Assembly (NCBI GenBank): GCA_934271245.1
Contig: CAKQQY010000011.1
Location: 1-51,459 of the forward strand
DNA: 51,459 nt
Source of the DNA: an uncultured Clostridia bacterium
Lineage (GTDB): Bacteria > Bacillota > Clostridia > Christensenellales > Borkfalkiaceae
Direction: 5' to 3'
The notes beneath the pieces were generated by a model that had not been told where the DNA came from, did not search any database, and saw only the letters and a program-made list of their open reading frames with translations. Of this stretch, positions 50,731 to 51,459 are shown piece by piece (positions within the stretch are counted from its first letter, which is position 1; each line of letters opens with the position of its first letter). Made by a program: the position numbers and the translations under genes.

Positions 50731-51459
50731 TGCGGTTTTGTTGATAATTATTGCCGTTTTAAGTTACGCATTCGGTAACGTAAACTGGGCGAGAATTATC
50801 TCGGGATTAAGACATAAAGATATAACCAAAATGGGTAGCGGAAATCCGGGAACGCTTAACATGAGCAGGAATTTCGGGTTAAAGTTCGGGCTTTTAACTT
50901 TCTTTCTGGATATTCTTAAAGGGGTTTTGCCGACGCTCGTTTCGTACCTTATTTTATCTGGAAAAACGTTCAGGAATTCGGATTTTTACGTTTCCGATCT
51001 TGCAATATATTTAAGCGGACTGTGCGTTGTTTTAGGGCATATTTATCCCGTTGCGTTTAAGTTTAAGGGCGGGAAAGGTATCGCTTCTACGATAGGCGTG
51101 TTTCTCGTTTGCGAATTTGTCCACGGATGGCAATGGGGAATGGTCAACGTTATGGCGCTTATCGCTGCCGCCGTGTTTATTTATATTACCGAATTCGGCG
51201 CGATGGGGTCGTTTATCGCTATTACGCCGCCCGCTATCGGCGGAAGCATAAGATTATATTTGACTTACGCGCAAAGCGCGTCTGATATAAACGTGATATT
51301 GTGTATAATAGTAAACATGCTAATATTTTCTATTTGTCTGTTTACCTGGTTTGCTCACAGAAAGAATATCGAAAGAATGTTGTCAGGCGACGAACATCCG
51401 ACTTCGATAAAGAGCATGGTTGTAAAAAGGCGAGCGGAAAAACTGCAAAAGAAAGAAGA
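50723..51459 (+). CDS. plsY: Glycerol-3-phosphate acyltransferase PlsY (partial)
   Basis: A membrane acyltransferase that uses acyl-phosphate to make lysophosphatidate. It begins at ATG 50723, overlapping the der stop, and runs off the window with no stop (245 codons visible). Motif 1 GSGNPGTLNMSRNFG and motif 2 GHIYPVAFKFKGGKGIAST are present. It has at least five hydrophobic segments. The visible part is already longer than typical PlsY (about 200 aa), with an extended basic tail (MVVKRRAEKLQKKE). gpsA would be expected next in Firmicutes. Confidence 0.93.
   Translation, partial: MSNAVLLIIIAVLSYAFGNVNWARIISGLRHKDITKMGSGNPGTLNMSRNFGLKFGLLTFFLDILKGVLPTLVSYLILSGKTFRNSDFYVSDLAIYLSGLCVVLGHIYPVAFKFKGGKGIASTIGVFLVCEFVHGWQWGMVNVMALIAAAVFIYITEFGAMGSFIAITPPAIGGSIRLYLTYAQSASDINVILCIIVNMLIFSICLFTWFAHRKNIERMLSGDEHPTSIKSMVVKRRAEKLQKKE

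Overview
The window reads as a chromosomal segment of a low-GC, Gram-positive, probably spore-forming member of the Clostridia (Bacillota). The grounds are the Firmicutes gene order pcrA-ligA, yicC-gmk-rpoZ-priA-def-fmt-rsmB-rlmN-rpe, mraZ-rsmH-ftsL-pbp, lspA-rluD and der-plsY, a 29-codon gene that looks like spoVM directly after rpe, purine-rich Shine-Dalgarno sites (AAGGAG, GGAGG), and many clean sigma-A promoters with 17-bp spacers. An uncultured gut lineage is likely, but I cannot name a genus.

Layout. 1-276 is the end of a GLUG-type repeat surface protein. 406-2074 (minus) holds a pyridoxal kinase and an SDR oxidoreductase. 2206-6392 is pcrA-ligA. 6447-14852 is a long housekeeping run for RNA turnover, nucleotide supply, transcription, replication restart, formyl-Met handling, rRNA methylation and the pentose phosphate pathway, ending with spoVM. 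rpsT (minus) and a divergent Asp/Glu racemase follow. 16444-20273 is a shortened division and cell-wall cluster (mraZ, rsmH, ftsL-like, class B PBP) that stops before any mur gene. 20528-21421 is yitT, followed by a tRNA-Glu locus with duplicated debris. 22195-28877 holds comEC, holA, cdaA, a small membrane ORF, aspartate kinase and malic enzyme.

28878-29594 holds tRNA-Pro and the C-terminal stub of a tyrosine recombinase, the scar of an integrated element. 29595-38254 is a complete nine-gene V/A-type ATPase operon whose proteolipid carries the Na+-binding residues. 38679-41082 is an overlapping three-gene set: a GT8 glycosyltransferase, a PlsC-like acyltransferase and a CrtO-like acyltransferase. 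41117-42444 (minus) holds mtnN and an AlkD-like gene. 42700-45428 is an amino-sugar cluster: a free-standing GlmU acetyltransferase domain, NagB and GlmM. 45640-51459 carries pncB, a DivIVA-like coiled-coil gene, lspA, rluD, a small membrane protein, der and the start of plsY.

Most of the window is conserved core genome. No CRISPR array, intact prophage or intact insertion sequence was seen. The best candidates for something new are the split GlmU in an amino-sugar operon, the GT8/PlsC/CrtO-like glycolipid operon, the ribosomal protein S20 with a 50-residue tail, a division PBP that seems to start at AUU, the FtsL-like protein with a 138-residue cytoplasmic tail, and the element scars at two tRNA genes. 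I did not find a convincing undescribed defence or mobile system.
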